Assembly: GCA_903894655.1 (NCBI GenBank)
Contig: CAITQY010000137.1
Coordinates: forward strand, 1 to 6,212
DNA length: 6,212 nucleotides
Direction of reading: 5' to 3'
Source of the DNA: an uncultured Gemmatimonadota bacterium
GTDB lineage: Bacteria > Gemmatimonadota > Gemmatimonadetes > Gemmatimonadales > Gemmatimonadaceae
The notes under the pieces were generated by a model. It was given only the letters and a program-made list of their open reading frames with translations. It searched no databases and was not told the origin of the DNA. This document shows, in pieces, positions 1 to 4,778 of this stretch. Within the stretch, counting starts at the first letter, position 1, and each line of letters begins with the position of its first letter. Made by a program: the position numbers and the translations under genes.

Positions 1-968
1 TTCGTGATGCGGATGCGCACCGGCACACGCTGCACGACCTTCGTGAAGTTGCCCGTGGCGTTGTCGGGCGGCAGGAGCGCGAACTTCGCGCCGGTGGCCG
101 ACGCGATGCTTTCCACTTCGCCTTCAGCGGTGGCGGCGTACGCGTCCACGTCTAGTTCGACCCGCTGCCCCACGCGGATGCGCGCGAGCTGCGTCTCCTT
201 GAAGTTCGCCGTCACGAACACACCGGAGTCCGACACGATCGACAGCAGCGTCTGGCCGGCCTGCACCAGCTGGCCGACTTCCACCTGCTTGCGTGACACG
301 ATGCCCGAGAGCGGCGCCGTGATCGTCGCGTACGACAGCTGGAGCGCTGCGTTGTCGCGCGCCGCCTGCGCCGCCGCCAGGCGCGCCCGCGCCAGACGCA
401 CACCGGCCTCGGCGTTGGACACGCCCGAGGTCGCGGCGCTCACTTGACGTTGCATGGCCGTCAGGGTGGCCGACGCGGCATCGAACGCGGCCTGCGCCGC
501 ATCGAGCTGCGCCAGGCTGATGATTTGCTTGGCGGACAGCTCCTTCGCGCGCGCCAGATCGCTCTGCGCCTTCACCACCTGCGCGCGCGCGGCGAGCACC
601 TGCGCGTCACCAACCTCGCGCTGACTCGATGCGGTGCGCACCATCGCCGCCGCCTGCCCCTCAAGTCCATTACTCCCGGACGACGCCACCGCCGCCGCGT
701 AGTCGGCCTCGGCCTGCGCCAGCTTCACTTGATACTCACGCTCGTCGATCGACACCAGCACGCCCTTGTCATCGACATGTGCGTTCTCGCCGCCGTTCAC
801 CGAGAGTACGTAGCCGCCGACCTTGGCGACTACCGGTACGATGTGCCCATCCACCTGCGCATTGTCGGTGGATTCGTACGTCTGCGAAAAGGACCAGCGA
901 TTGAAACCCCACACGCCACCGGCGATGACCAGCGCGAGGGGAATGAGCAAACGAATATTCTTCTTCAT
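1..968 (-). CDS. EmrA/HlyD-family periplasmic adaptor of a multidrug efflux pump (C-terminus cut by window edge)
   Basis: The reverse strand is open from an ATG at 968 to position 1 without a stop, giving 322 residues. The protein begins with MKKN and a hydrophobic inner-membrane anchor (about residues 5-22). Next come the first half of a biotinyl-lipoyl-like domain opening with ESTDNAQVDG (residues 32-41), a long Ala/Gln-rich coiled-coil hairpin (about 80-205), and the second lipoyl half with ITAPLSGIVSRK and VEVGQLVQAGQ. A beta-barrel segment follows, with DNATGNFTKVVQRVPVRI close to the cut end. The last motif is typical of EmrA-type adaptors, which bridge an MFS pump in the inner membrane to a TolC channel. 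E. coli EmrA is about 390 residues, so perhaps 40-70 are missing. It lies 40 bases after the TolC gene and is probably in the same operon. An emrB-like gene is expected next. Family assignment is firm; the exported substrate is unknown. Confidence 0.93.
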   Translation of the reverse strand, partial: MKKNIRLLIPLALVIAGGVWGFNRWSFSQTYESTDNAQVDGHIVPVVAKVGGYVLSVNGGENAHVDDKGVLVSIDEREYQVKLAQAEADYAAAVASSGSNGLEGQAAAMVRTASSQREVGDAQVLAARAQVVKAQSDLARAKELSAKQIISLAQLDAAQAAFDAASATLTAMQRQVSAATSGVSNAEAGVRLARARLAAAQAARDNAALQLSYATITAPLSGIVSRKQVEVGQLVQAGQTLLSIVSDSGVFVTANFKETQLARIRVGQRVELDVDAYAATAEGEVESIASATGAKFALLPPDNATGNFTKVVQRVPVRIRIT

Positions 969-1008
969 AGGAGCAGCGAAGGAGGGAGTATGGAGTTCGG
1001 AGTCGTGC

Positions 1009-2343
1009 TTACGGCAGCGTCTGGACTTCGCCCATCGCGCGGGCCAGCGCGACGCGGGAGCCGTGATAGCTGGCCAAGGCATCGTTGCGCAGCGTGCGCG
1101 CCTGATTGAGCGACAGCAGGGCGGTGATCACGTCGCCGTTGCCGGCGACACCGGCGCGGAAGCGCTCCTGCGCCTGACTCACTTCCTGTTCGGCCAGACG
1201 CAGGCGTTCGCGCACGGCGTCGACCTGTTCCAGCGCGGCGCTCAAGTCGAGCAGCGCGGCGCGCACTTCGAGTGCGCTCTGCGCACGCAGGTCACGCAAT
1301 CTGGCGTCCGTTTCGCGTGACGCCGCCATCTGTTCCTGCACGCGGCCTTCGCGACGGAACCCGTCGAACAGGCCGACCGACAGCTGCACGCCCCATGAGT
1401 AGGTGGGCAGCAGGCGATTCCAGTTCTTGCCGATCACCCCCTGGTCGACCACCAGTCCGAGTTGCGGTGTGCGCTCCCTCTTGATCGCTTTCGTGGCCGC
1501 CTGCTGCGCCGTTTCTTGCGCCAGCAGCGCTTTGACATCGGCCCGCGATTCCGTGGCCCGCTCCAGCGCGCGGGCCACATCGGGTGCCACATCACCCACC
1601 GGCATGCCGGCCAGGGAATCGCTCAACGTGAGCGGCGCGTCGAGCGGCAGTCCTACGGCGCGCTTGAGTTCGAGCAGTCCACGATCGCGCTCATTGCGTG
1701 CGCCGATGATCTGCGCGCGCACATTTGCCAGCTGCGACTCGGCGCGCGTAACGTCGAGCGCGATCCCGGTGCCCGCCTGCAGCTGATCGCGGGCGATGCG
1801 CAGCAGATCCGCCGCCAACGCGGAATCGGCGCGGCGCGACGCCAGCTGTGCGTCGGCCCGTGCCGCGCGCACATACACGGCCGCGGCGGTCGCGGCCGCC
1901 AGATCCGCCTGTGCCTGAACATCAGCACTGGCCGCCAGCACCGACGACTGCGCGGCACGCCACTTGGCCACGTTGCCAAGGTCGAGCAGCGGCTGCTGCA
2001 ATCGATAGCGCATGTCGACGATCGGCACTGGTCCGATGATTTCACCGTCGGGGCGCAGCAACGGCTTACCCGTGACTGGATTGGTGAAGGCGAAGCCGAA
2101 CGTCGCCGAGTTGATGTTGCGCTCGGCTTGCGCGAGGCCCGCCGCGAGATCCGGGAAGAGCGCGCCGCGGCGCTGCGTCACGCGGGCTTCCGCCTGCGAC
2201 ACGCGCTGACGGGCGACGTCCACGCCACCACTCTGTTTCGCGGCCAGGCGAGCGGCGTCGCCGAGGGAGAGCGCGGTTTGGGCGGGCAGGGAGCGTCCCG
2301 CCGTTGAGATCACGGCGACAAGGAGGAGCAGGCGTGGGGTCAT
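1009..2343 (-). CDS. TolC-family outer-membrane efflux channel protein
   Basis: This 444-residue protein starts at an ATG that overlaps the TetR stop (ATGA) and ends in TAA. Residues 1-21 form a signal peptide: a Leu/Val-rich core followed by SLPAQ, with likely cleavage after the Ala. The mature part has the two-fold repeat of outer-membrane efflux proteins. Each half has long Ala/Gln/Arg-rich helices (about 28-60, 125-225, 255-290 and 335-440) separated by amphipathic strands, such as VDMRYRLQQPLLDLGNV and TYSWGVQLSVGLFDGFRREG. The family forms trimeric channels across the outer membrane and periplasm that dock to HlyD/EmrA adaptors. The length is normal for the family. No strong Shine-Dalgarno precedes the start, so translational coupling to the upstream regulator gene is likely. 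With the adaptor gene downstream, it completes the outer part of a tripartite exporter. The channel family is secure; specificity cannot be read from the sequence. Confidence 0.93.
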   Translation of the reverse strand: MTPRLLLLVAVISTAGRSLPAQTALSLGDAARLAAKQSGGVDVARQRVSQAEARVTQRRGALFPDLAAGLAQAERNINSATFGFAFTNPVTGKPLLRPDGEIIGPVPIVDMRYRLQQPLLDLGNVAKWRAAQSSVLAASADVQAQADLAAATAAAVYVRAARADAQLASRRADSALAADLLRIARDQLQAGTGIALDVTRAESQLANVRAQIIGARNERDRGLLELKRAVGLPLDAPLTLSDSLAGMPVGDVAPDVARALERATESRADVKALLAQETAQQAATKAIKRERTPQLGLVVDQGVIGKNWNRLLPTYSWGVQLSVGLFDGFRREGRVQEQMAASRETDARLRDLRAQSALEVRAALLDLSAALEQVDAVRERLRLAEQEVSQAQERFRAGVAGNGDVITALLSLNQARTLRNDALASYHGSRVALARAMGEVQTLP

Positions 2344-2969
2344 GGCCGTAGGGCGTAGAGATAAAAATCGAGCATTTCGACGAGCACTTGCTCGTCGCTG
2401 CCGAGTGTCTTGAAGAACTCACGACGCGCACACCATGTGCTGTGCGACATCCAGATGGAGGAGAACATGCGGGCCGCGAGCTGTGGGTCGACGTTGCGGA
2501 ATTCTCCACGCTCGACGCCGCGGGCAATGATGCCCGACACTAGACGACGCCCACGGGTAATGACTTCGTCGGCGTAGAACTGCATGAGGTCGGGGAACTG
2601 CCCGAGCTCGAGCGATACGAGGCGCTGAAGGACCTGTACGCGCTCGGTGCGCAGAAACGTCCACCAGCCCTCGCCCAAGCGACGCAGTTGGGCCTCGGCG
2701 GTGCCCGTGAGGAAACCAGCCTTCGACGCCTCGGCCTCGGCCACGGCCAACGCGGTCACCATCGTGGTGTGCACCATCTCCCGGAACAGCGCTTCCTTGT
2801 TCGGGAAGTAGAGGTAGATGGTGCCCTTGGCCACCTGCGCCCGCTTGGCAATGTCGTCCAGGCGCGCGCCGGCCAGCCCGCGTTCGCCGAATTCATGGAA
2901 GGCGGCGTCGAGGATCTGGGTGGGTCGCGCCTCGGGCGCTCGCCGGCGCGGGGTGTCGAGCAGGGTCAC
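2340..2969 (-). CDS. TetR/AcrR-family transcriptional repressor, probable local regulator of the efflux operon
   Basis: The 209-residue protein starts at GTG and has an N-terminal TetR DNA-binding domain. Helix 1 is TQILDAAFHEFGERG (residues 17-31). The helix-turn-helix runs from LDDIAKRAQVAKGTIYLYF to PNKEALF (residues 37-62), close to the family consensus. The remaining ~145 residues are the variable ligand-binding and dimerisation part, with Trp/Phe-rich patches such as EGWWTFL and SSIWMSHSTW that could line a hydrophobic pocket. The GTG is the only reasonable start: helix 1 begins 16 residues later, and an overlapping GTG two bases upstream meets a stop at once. No Shine-Dalgarno is seen. 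A palindrome lies 10-35 bases before the start, which suggests autoregulation. The stop overlaps the TolC start by 4 bases, so regulator and pump are co-transcribed. TetR family is certain; the inducer is unknown and repression of this operon is inferred from position. Confidence 0.93.
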   Translation of the reverse strand: MTLLDTPRRRAPEARPTQILDAAFHEFGERGLAGARLDDIAKRAQVAKGTIYLYFPNKEALFREMVHTTMVTALAVAEAEASKAGFLTGTAEAQLRRLGEGWWTFLRTERVQVLQRLVSLELGQFPDLMQFYADEVITRGRRLVSGIIARGVERGEFRNVDPQLAARMFSSIWMSHSTWCARREFFKTLGSDEQVLVEMLDFYLYALRP

Positions 2970-2975
2970 ACCGAA

Positions 2976-3004
2976 TAGTTAATGACTGACCAGTCAGTTA
3001 GTAA
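2976..3004 (-). promoter_or_regulatory. Candidate promoter for the tetR-tolC-emrA operon
   Basis: Reading the minus strand, TTACTA (3004-2999) and TAACTA (2981-2976) are separated by exactly 17 bases, and the operator core sits inside that spacer. Both hexamers are poor matches to the sigma-70 consensus (about 3/6 and 2/6). A shifted -10 hexamer, TTAACT, fits slightly better. The A/T-rich patch in otherwise G+C-rich DNA, and its place just before the first gene, support a promoter somewhere here. The exact elements are uncertain. Confidence 0.3.
2979..3004. promoter_or_regulatory. Imperfect palindrome, probable TetR operator
   Basis: The core is ACTGAC-CA-GTCAGT at 2985-2998, with perfect 6-base arms around a 2-base centre. 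Outward it extends to 12-base arms (TTAATGACTGAC and GTCAGTTAGTAA) that agree at 10 of 12 positions. It lies 10 bases before the GTG of the TetR gene and has the size and two-fold symmetry expected for a TetR dimer or pair of dimers. The core also resembles TGACTGACCAGTCA-type operators of TetR/AcrR regulators of efflux genes. Binding by this regulator is inference from position and symmetry. Confidence 0.72.
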
Positions 3005-3053
3005 GGGGTCGGACGATTGGGCGCTCTGACGGACTGGAAAATGCCCACTGCTT

Positions 3054-3096
3054 AGGAGGCAGGGAGGAGGGTGTCAGGGAGGAGGAGGCAGGGGGG
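3054..3096 (+). repeat. G-rich polypurine tract with short direct repeats and G-quadruplex potential
   Basis: The plus strand from 3054 to 3096 is almost entirely purine. AGGAGGCAGGG occurs at 3054-3064 and again at 3083-3093. CAGGGAGGAGG occurs at 3060-3070 and 3075-3085. Four runs of at least three G (3062-3064, 3069-3071, 3077-3079, 3091-3096) are spaced by 4, 5 and 11 bases, which permits an intramolecular G-quadruplex on the plus strand, although the 11-base loop is longer than usual. It lies just beyond the hairpin that ends the small-protein transcript and about 50 bases upstream of the operator. No coding frame of interest runs through it. Confidence 0.6.
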
Positions 3097-3106
3097 AATG
3101 CGGAAA

Positions 3107-3138
3107 GGGGCAGGACGGCGTTTCCGCAGTCCTGCCCC
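3107..3138 (-). terminator. Strong hairpin, probable terminator of the isomerase/small-protein transcript
   Basis: Arms GGGGCAGGAC (3107-3116) and GTCCTGCCCC (3129-3138) are perfectly complementary over 10 bases. After one G/A mismatch, a further 3 base pairs (GCG/CGC, 3118-3120 and 3125-3127) close a 4-base loop, which reads GAAA on the minus strand, a stable GNRA-type tetraloop. It starts 29 bases after the stop of the small membrane-protein gene. Only TTT followed by CC comes after the stem in the minus direction, so the usual U-run is weak. Termination is likely from strength and position, but it could be a different RNA structure. Confidence 0.6.
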
Positions 3139-3167
3139 CTCCTTCCTGATAGCCTCCGCCCCGCTAC

Positions 3168-3350
3168 CTAGGCCGTTGGCAGTTGCGGCGCCGCAACCAT
3201 GGCACCCGGCTTCTCCGCCTCATGCCCGGCAAACTTCCCATTCGTCCAAATCACGATGCCGTACAGGATCGCGCCGATAAAAATTGCGCCCCCGATCAGC
3301 CCCATGAACGCGGCGCCCTTGTCGCTGCCCTGCTGTGCGTGTCCGCCCAT
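3168..3350 (-). CDS. Small single-span membrane protein of unknown function
   Basis: I do not recognise this 60-residue protein. It begins MGGHAQQGSDKGAAF, has one very hydrophobic Gly/Ile-rich segment (about residues 14-35, including IGGAIFIGAILYGIVIW), and ends in a polar tail with NGKFAGHEAEKPG and a low-complexity Ala/Pro terminus. A single inner-membrane helix is likely; the lack of a clear cleavage site argues against a secreted product. The ATG at 3350 is preferred because GGAG lies 7 bases before it. The frame stays open to an ATG at 3410, but that start would overlap the isomerase gene by 41 bases and add a non-hydrophobic, unconvincing leader. It follows the isomerase stop by 19 bases and is probably in the same transcript. 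A strong hairpin after its stop supports its being a real last gene. Coding reality is likely; function unknown. Confidence 0.7.
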   Translation of the reverse strand: MGGHAQQGSDKGAAFMGLIGGAIFIGAILYGIVIWTNGKFAGHEAEKPGAMVAAPQLPTA

Positions 3351-3357
3351 CTCAGAT

Positions 3358-3361
3358 CTCC
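3358..3361 (-). promoter_or_regulatory. Ribosome binding site that fixes the start of the small membrane-protein gene
   Basis: The minus strand reads CCGGAGATCTGAG directly before the ATG at 3350, placing GGAG 7 bases upstream. This favours the 60-residue product over the longer alternative starting at 3410 inside the isomerase gene. Confidence 0.6.
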
Positions 3362-3369
3362 GGAGAAAG

Positions 3370-3840
3370 TCAGTCGACGTCGGTGACGCGCACCGACACC
3401 ATGCCATCATTCGCCACGATCGAGGGAAGGAACTCGAGCCCCTTCGTGACCTTGCCGAACACCGTGTGCACGCCGTTCAGGTGACGCGTGTTCGCCTCGC
3501 TCAGCACGACGAAGAACTGGCTGCCGCCGGTGTTCTTGCCGGCATGCGCCATCGAGAGCGAGCCCACCTCATGCTTGTGCGGATTGCCGGCCGTTTCGCA
3601 CGGAATCTGCCAGCCCGGGCCGCCGGTGCCGATCCGACGGTCGCCCGTGGGAAGATCGCGCGAGTACGGATCACCGCCCTGCACCACGAAATCGTCGATC
3701 ACGCGGTGGAACTTCACGCCGTCATAAAAGCCCTGATTGGCGAGCTTCTCGAAATTCTCTACGGTCTTGGGCGCCTCGGCCGGGTACAACTCGGCGACAA
3801 GGGTCCCCTTGGTGGTCTCGAACGTTGCCAGCTTGGCCAC
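3370..3840 (-). CDS. Cyclophilin-type peptidyl-prolyl cis-trans isomerase, cytoplasmic
   Basis: The 156-residue protein is a minimal cyclophilin, an enzyme that speeds cis-trans rotation of X-Pro bonds during protein folding. Active-site elements are all visible: FHRVIDDFVVQGGDP (residues 44-58) carries the Arg46, Phe51 and Gln54 equivalents of human CypA Arg55, Phe60 and Gln63. SMAHAGKNTGGSQFFV (96-111) carries the Met/Ala, Gln108 and Phe110 positions, and HLNGVHTVFGKV (120-131) carries the last pocket residues. The CypA Trp121 position is His120, so weak cyclosporin binding would be expected, as in many bacterial members. There is no signal peptide or membrane segment, so it should act in the cytoplasm. 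AGGAG lies 5 bases before the ATG. It is separated from nth by 78 bases with a weak hairpin, and followed closely by a small membrane-protein gene. The family is certain; a PpiB-like role is likely. Confidence 0.95.
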   Translation of the reverse strand: MAKLATFETTKGTLVAELYPAEAPKTVENFEKLANQGFYDGVKFHRVIDDFVVQGGDPYSRDLPTGDRRIGTGGPGWQIPCETAGNPHKHEVGSLSMAHAGKNTGGSQFFVVLSEANTRHLNGVHTVFGKVTKGLEFLPSIVANDGMVSVRVTDVD

Positions 3841-3875
3841 TGTGTCTCCTGGATCCTATTGGAAGGGAAGAGGGG

Positions 3876-3900
3876 AAAACTAATGCGATCCCCGCGCATT
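3876..3900 (-). terminator. Weak hairpin plus T-run between nth and the isomerase gene
   Basis: On the minus strand AATGCG and CGCATT (3900-3895 and 3887-3882) form a perfect 6-base stem with a 7-base loop, followed two bases later by TTTT and then CCCC. It lies 18 bases after the nth stop. The short stem and short T-run suggest weak or partial termination, which would separate the polX-nth transcript from the isomerase gene. It could equally be chance. Confidence 0.38.
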
Positions 3901-3918
3901 GGCAGCGCCCCTCGCCGT

Positions 3919-4776
3919 TCATGCCATCTCGCGGCTCGGACAGAGCTCGCACACCACGCACGCCGTACAGTCCGGCTTCCTCGCAAAGCAACGCCGGCGT
4001 CCGTGCCAGATCAACAGGTGGCTCAGCAGCGCCCAGTCTTCCCGTGGAAACAGCGGCATGAGCGCTTTTTCAATCCCAATCGGATCCGCTTCACGTGTGA
4101 GCCCCAGCCGTCGCGTCAGTCGCTGCACGTGGGTGTCCACCACGACGCCGTCGTTAATCCCGAAGGCGTTACCCAGCACCACATTCGCGGTCTTGCGCCC
4201 AACGCCGGGAAGCGGCACCAGCTCAGCCACCGTGCGCGGCACCTCGCCACCAAAACGGTCCACCAGCATGCCACCCGTGCCGATCAGGCTCTTCGCTTTC
4301 GCGCGGAAGAAGCCCGTGGTGCGCACGATCTCTTCCACGTCCTCTTGCCGGGCAACACTCAGCGACTCGGCATCCGGATAGCGCGCAAAGAGCACGGGCG
4401 TGACCATGTTCACGCGCACATCGGTACACTGCGCCGAGAGAATCGTGGCGCACAGCAGCTCGAACGGATTGCGATAATCCAGTTCGCAGTGCGCATCCGG
4501 ATACTCCGCCTTCAGTCGCTCCAGCACGACGGTGGCGATCACCAGCTTGTCGGCCTTCGTTTTCGGTGAGCGCGACACCAGTGCGGCGCGCTGCGACGGC
4601 TTCTGTCCGTTGGTCTTCGTCATGCTACGCGTCGCTTTCTTCACCGCTGGCTTCGTCGCCCCTTTCGTTGCCGCCTTCGTTGCCGCTTTCACCGGCGCCG
4701 TCTTTTGCGCGGCTTTTCCCGGCTTCTTGGCCGACAGCGGCTGACGCGGGCCGCTTCCTCCTGCGCTGCGCGCCAT
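3919..4776 (-). CDS. nth: Endonuclease III (DNA glycosylase/AP lyase) with a Lys/Ala-rich N-terminal tail
   Basis: The 285-residue protein removes oxidised pyrimidines from DNA and cleaves the abasic site. Its core (about residues 75-283) matches the ~211-residue E. coli enzyme. It has YRNPFELLCATILSAQCTD (101-119) and the helix-hairpin-helix LPGVGRKTANVVLG (189-202) with catalytic Lys195. VDTHV supplies the catalytic Asp214. A four-Cys [4Fe-4S] motif C-X6-C-X2-C-X5-C sits at 263, 270, 273 and 279, with an extra Cys at 276. Residues 1-74 are an added basic, low-complexity tail with three AATK-type repeats (31-42). The ATG at 4776 lies 2 bases after the polX stop, with a modest CAGGG before it. 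An ATG at 4623 (residue 52) would shorten the tail but has no clear Shine-Dalgarno, and a longer start at 4899 would run through polX. Function of the core is certain; the exact start is less so. Confidence 0.95.
   Translation of the reverse strand: MARSAGGSGPRQPLSAKKPGKAAQKTAPVKAATKAATKGATKPAVKKATRSMTKTNGQKPSQRAALVSRSPKTKADKLVIATVVLERLKAEYPDAHCELDYRNPFELLCATILSAQCTDVRVNMVTPVLFARYPDAESLSVARQEDVEEIVRTTGFFRAKAKSLIGTGGMLVDRFGGEVPRTVAELVPLPGVGRKTANVVLGNAFGINDGVVVDTHVQRLTRRLGLTREADPIGIEKALMPLFPREDWALLSHLLIWHGRRRCFARKPDCTACVVCELCPSREMA
4651..4686 (-). repeat. Three 12-base tandem repeats encoding the AATK/GATK units of the Nth tail
   Basis: Within nth the minus strand carries three consecutive 12-base units: GCGGCAACGAAG, GCGGCAACGAAA and GGGGCGACGAAG. 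The first two differ by one base. They encode AATK, AATK and GATK (residues 31-42). Such units can expand or contract by slippage, so the tail length may vary between strains. Confidence 0.75.
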
Positions 4777-4778
4777 CG

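Noticed and set aside
4..1109. Two plus-strand open frames (4-447 and 444-1109) opposite the adaptor gene
   Set aside because: The minus strand here encodes a continuous EmrA-type adaptor that simply lacks a stop within the window; the plus frames are its shadows.
1462..2307. Plus-strand open frame (281 codons) opposite the TolC gene
   Set aside because: Composition is Arg/Gly/Gln-rich with no domain, and the opposite strand encodes a clear TolC-family protein with a signal peptide.
3351..3410. Longer start at 3410 for the small membrane protein
   Set aside because: It overlaps the isomerase gene by 41 bases and adds an unconvincing leader, while the ATG at 3350 has GGAG at a good distance.
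3876..3900. The nth-isomerase gap hairpin as a riboswitch or regulatory RNA
   Set aside because: Only a single 6-base stem in a 78-base gap; it is too simple for a riboswitch and better described as a weak terminator.
3199..4569. Long plus-strand open frame (456 codons) opposite the isomerase and nth genes
   Set aside because: It is antisense to two genes with complete catalytic motifs, shows only Arg/His/Ala-rich composition without recognisable domains, and such frames are common opposite high-G+C genes.
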